Positions 61,826 to 64,000 of a stretch of DNA of 64,000 nucleotides are shown one piece after another; within the stretch, counting starts at the first letter, position 1; each line of letters opens with the position of its first letter. The stretch comes from Sporobacter sp038405045 (GTDB lineage Bacteria > Bacillota > Clostridia > Oscillospirales > Oscillospiraceae), in contig JBBZIV010000003.1 of NCBI GenBank assembly GCA_038405045.1, forward strand, positions 62,001 through 126,000, in the 5' to 3' direction. A model generated the notes under the pieces. That model was not told where the DNA came from. It did no database searches and saw only the letters and a list, made by a program, of their open reading frames with translations. The translations under genes were made by a program, and so were the position numbers.

Positions 61826-62212
61826 ATGAAAGAGGTTCTGGCAATCATACGGATGAACATGGTCAACGCCACCAAAAAGGCGCTTGAAAGTGCCGGGTAT
61901 CCCGCGTTTTCCTGCAGAAAATGCCTCGGTCGCGGCAAGAAAAGCGTGGATGACACGGCCGTGATCGATTCGATTCTGGCAACCGGCGACGTGCCCGGCG
62001 CGGCGCTCGGCGAAAATCTTTCCGAATACAGACGGCTCATTGCCAAGCGGTTTTTTATGCTGATGGTGGAAGACGGTCAGGTCGATGACGTTGTGAAGAT
62101 CATCATCGACACAAATCAGACCGGCAATCCCGGCGATGGCAAAATCTTCGTGCTGCCGGTCGTTGAAGCCTACACCGTGCGGACGGGCCAAACGACAAAG
62201 GACGCATATTAA
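61826..62212 (+). CDS. nifI2: PII-like nitrogenase regulator NifI2
   Basis: 128 residues, GlnB fold with a longer T-loop region (CRKCLGRGKKSVDDTAVIDS). RFFMLMVEDGQVDDVVKIII and KIFVLPVVEAYTVRTG are conserved. AAAGGAG precedes the ATG; 14 bp from nifI1. Confidence 0.93.
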   Translation: MKEVLAIIRMNMVNATKKALESAGYPAFSCRKCLGRGKKSVDDTAVIDSILATGDVPGAALGENLSEYRRLIAKRFFMLMVEDGQVDDVVKIIIDTNQTGNPGDGKIFVLPVVEAYTVRTGQTTKDAY

Positions 62213-62231
62213 AAAGGGCAGGTGAATCCAA

Positions 62232-63827
62232 ATGAACGAACGGGCAAGAATGCTTGATCAATACGCCTCACGTGTTTACAAAAACCGCAAGGATCACGTC
62301 CTTCAGCTGGAGGACACGCCGGGCGTGCCGGAAATAACGGCTAACACGCGAACCGTCCCGGGCATTATCACGAACCGCGGCTGCTGTTACGCCGGGTGCA
62401 AGGGCGTCGTCGTCGGGCCGCTGAAGGACTGCTGCGTCATCACGCACGGCCCCATCGGCTGCGGCTTTTACAGCTGGGGCACGCGCCGCAACAAGGCGGC
62501 CGCCTCGGAAGGCGGGCAAAATTATATCCCCTATTGTTTTTCAACGGATATGCAAGAGTCGGATATCGTGTTCGGCGGCGAAAAAAAGCTGAAAACCGCC
62601 ATCAAGGAAGCCATTGACATCTTCCATCCAAAATACATCATGATCTGCTCCACCTGCCCTGTCGGCCTTATCGGCGACGATGTCCACGCCGTTGCCAGGC
62701 AGACCGAGGAAGAGTACGGCATCACATGTGTCGGCTTCTCCTGCGAGGGCTACAAGGGTGTTTCACAGTCGGCCGGGCACCACATTGCCAACAACGGCTT
62801 AATGAAGCATATCATCGGCACGGGCGACAAGCGGCCGGCCGGGAAGTATTCGCTCAATATTCTTGGTGAGTACAACATCGGCGGCGACGGTTGGGAGGAG
62901 GAGCGCATTCTCAAGAGAATCGGCTATGACATCATCTCGGTCTTCACAGGAGACGGTTCGGTCGAAGCCATTCAAAACGCGCATACAGCAGACCTCAACC
63001 TCGTCATGTGCCATCGGTCAATCAACTACGTGGCCGAAATGATGAAGTCCAAATACGGCACAGACTGGCTCAAGGTGAACTTCATCGGCGTCGGCGCGAC
63101 AATCAAGTCGCTCCGCGATATCGCGAAATACTTTGGGGATCCGGATCTCTTAGCGCGGACGGAGGAAGTCATCGCCGATGAGCTCGCCGCCATCGGGGAA
63201 GATGTGGAGTACTACAAAAACAGGCTCAAGGGCAAACGGGCCGGGATTTTTTCCGGCGGCTCGCGCTCGCACCATTTTCAGGCTCTTCTCAAAGACCTCG
63301 GTGTGGAGACGATTATTGCCGGTTATGAGTTTGCCCATCGGGACGATTATGAGGGCCGCGACGTCATCCGGCAGATTAAGGAAGACGCCGACAGCAAAAA
63401 TATTGAAAACCTCACCATTGATGCCGACCCAGAGCTCTATAAAACACGATATTCCGACGAGGTCATGCAGGCGCTGCGTGAACAGCTCCCCGTTGACAGC
63501 TATCCCGGCATGATCCCCGATATGAAAAGCGGCCATATCGTCGTGGACGATTACAATCACGTTGAGACGGAAATGCTCTTAAAGCTGTATAAGCCAGACA
63601 TTTTCTTCTCCGGCATCAAAGATAAGTACATCATTCAGAAAAGCGGCGTGCCGTCGCGCCAGATTCACTCTTACGATTACGCCGGCCCGTACGCCGGATT
63701 CAAGGGCGCCGTCAATTTCGCCCGGGACATCACGATGTCGATCACCGTCAACGCCTGGGGTCTCATCGTCCCGCCCTGGAAATCGGAACCGATGCTCGAA
63801 GGCGCACTGACAGGAGGTGGCGAATAA
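62232..63827 (+). CDS. nifD: Nitrogenase molybdenum-iron protein alpha chain
   Basis: 531 residues. P-cluster Cys residues are in NRGCCYAGCKG, THGPIGCGFYSW and CSTCPVGLIGDD. FeMo-cofactor ligands are visible as the Cys in LVMCHRSINYV and the His in QIHSYDYAGPYAGF. An extra ~50-residue stretch near residues 385-440 matches the insertion of C. pasteurianum-type NifD. Sequence fits the molybdenum enzyme, not AnfD or VnfD; no nifG-type delta gene follows. The stop overlaps nifK by one base. Confidence 0.95.
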   Translation: MNERARMLDQYASRVYKNRKDHVLQLEDTPGVPEITANTRTVPGIITNRGCCYAGCKGVVVGPLKDCCVITHGPIGCGFYSWGTRRNKAAASEGGQNYIPYCFSTDMQESDIVFGGEKKLKTAIKEAIDIFHPKYIMICSTCPVGLIGDDVHAVARQTEEEYGITCVGFSCEGYKGVSQSAGHHIANNGLMKHIIGTGDKRPAGKYSLNILGEYNIGGDGWEEERILKRIGYDIISVFTGDGSVEAIQNAHTADLNLVMCHRSINYVAEMMKSKYGTDWLKVNFIGVGATIKSLRDIAKYFGDPDLLARTEEVIADELAAIGEDVEYYKNRLKGKRAGIFSGGSRSHHFQALLKDLGVETIIAGYEFAHRDDYEGRDVIRQIKEDADSKNIENLTIDADPELYKTRYSDEVMQALREQLPVDSYPGMIPDMKSGHIVVDDYNHVETEMLLKLYKPDIFFSGIKDKYIIQKSGVPSRQIHSYDYAGPYAGFKGAVNFARDITMSITVNAWGLIVPPWKSEPMLEGALTGGGE

Positions 63828-64000
63828 TGCTGGACCTAACACCAAAAACAATTTATGAGCGCACGGCACTGCGCATCAACCCCTGTAAAACATGCCAGCC
63901 AGTCGGGGCTTTATACGCGGCGCTCGGTGTGCACCGCTGCATGCCGCACAGCCACGGCAGCCAAGGCTGCGCCTCTTATCACCGCACGTTTCTAAGCCGC
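63827..64000 (+). CDS. nifK: Nitrogenase molybdenum-iron protein beta chain (3' partial)
   Basis: The first 58 codons up to the window end. RINPCKTCQPVGALYAALG and HSHGSQGCASYHRTFL hold two of the P-cluster Cys residues of NifK. The N-terminus is short, as in clostridial NifK that lacks the extension of the Azotobacter protein. AGGAGGTGG lies 6 bases upstream. The rest is outside the window. Confidence 0.93.
   Translation, partial: MLDLTPKTIYERTALRINPCKTCQPVGALYAALGVHRCMPHSHGSQGCASYHRTFLSR

Noticed and set aside
59704..63827. Reading the nitrogenase as iron-only because of the AnfO-like gene
   Set aside because: NifD shows the P-cluster and cofactor ligands and the clostridial insertion of the molybdenum enzyme, nifI genes replace a delta-subunit gene, and modABC is adjacent.

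Overview
The window looks like a chromosomal segment from an anaerobic, monoderm, nitrogen-fixing clostridium. Supporting signs are AGGAGG-type ribosome sites throughout, a Tad pilus locus without an outer-membrane secretin, the oxygen-independent (early cobalt insertion) corrin pathway, nifI1/nifI2 between nifH and nifD, and a NifD with the extra segment typical of Clostridium pasteurianum-type enzymes. The genus cannot be fixed from sequence reading alone. No rRNA, tRNA, CRISPR array, insertion sequence or phage gene was seen.

Layout. 1-7 kb: metal handling. A TauE/SafE-type membrane protein with two cupredoxin-like domains (cut by the window edge), a CopA copper ATPase carrying a CopZ-like C-terminus, a 30-residue Cys/His peptide, a two-component pair and a small membrane protein. 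Both the regulator leader and the membrane protein gene have matching 11-bp-spaced direct repeats. 7-17.7 kb (minus strand): a complete monoderm Tad/Flp pilus operon (prepilin peptidase, two Flp pilins, TadE, CpaB, TadZ, TadA, TadB, TadC, a TadG-like protein, a DUF192 protein and two related coiled-coil proteins). A class I c-di-GMP riboswitch with serial terminators lies in front of it. 17.7-21.5 kb: an XRE-type regulator, a second two-component pair with two SHOCT proteins, and a cupin. 21.5-39 kb: cobalamin and tetrapyrrole synthesis in two divergent operons. cbiD-F-G-H-J-ET-C reads left. cbiM-N-Q-O-L, hemA/sirC, hemC, cobA/hemD, hemB, hemL and cbiX read right. The 950 bp between them carries three cobalamin riboswitches, two of them in tandem.

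39-47.5 kb: a DUF2207/LemA pair, a DEAD-box RNA helicase with a terminator-like hairpin in its leader, and an arsenic operon (arsR, arsP, DUF2703, Cys-rich thioredoxin-like, acr3, arsC). 47.5-56 kb: a three-subunit xanthine-dehydrogenase-family molybdoenzyme, an HD-GYP protein (probable c-di-GMP phosphodiesterase), and pdxR divergent from pdxS-pdxT with back-to-back promoters. 56-64 kb: modC-modB-modA, a Cys-tailed protein of unknown function and an AnfO-like protein on the minus strand, divergent from nifH-nifI1-nifI2-nifD-nifK (nifK is cut by the window end).

The parts connect. Molybdate uptake can serve both the nitrogenase and the molybdoenzyme. The heme-precursor genes supply uroporphyrinogen III to the corrin genes. 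The HD-GYP protein could lower the c-di-GMP sensed by the pilus leader. The best candidates for undescribed biology are the paired coiled-coil proteins inside the pilus operon, the unknown Cys-tailed gene between anfO-like and modA, and several structured leaders (pilus, nif, helicase, copper-regulator).
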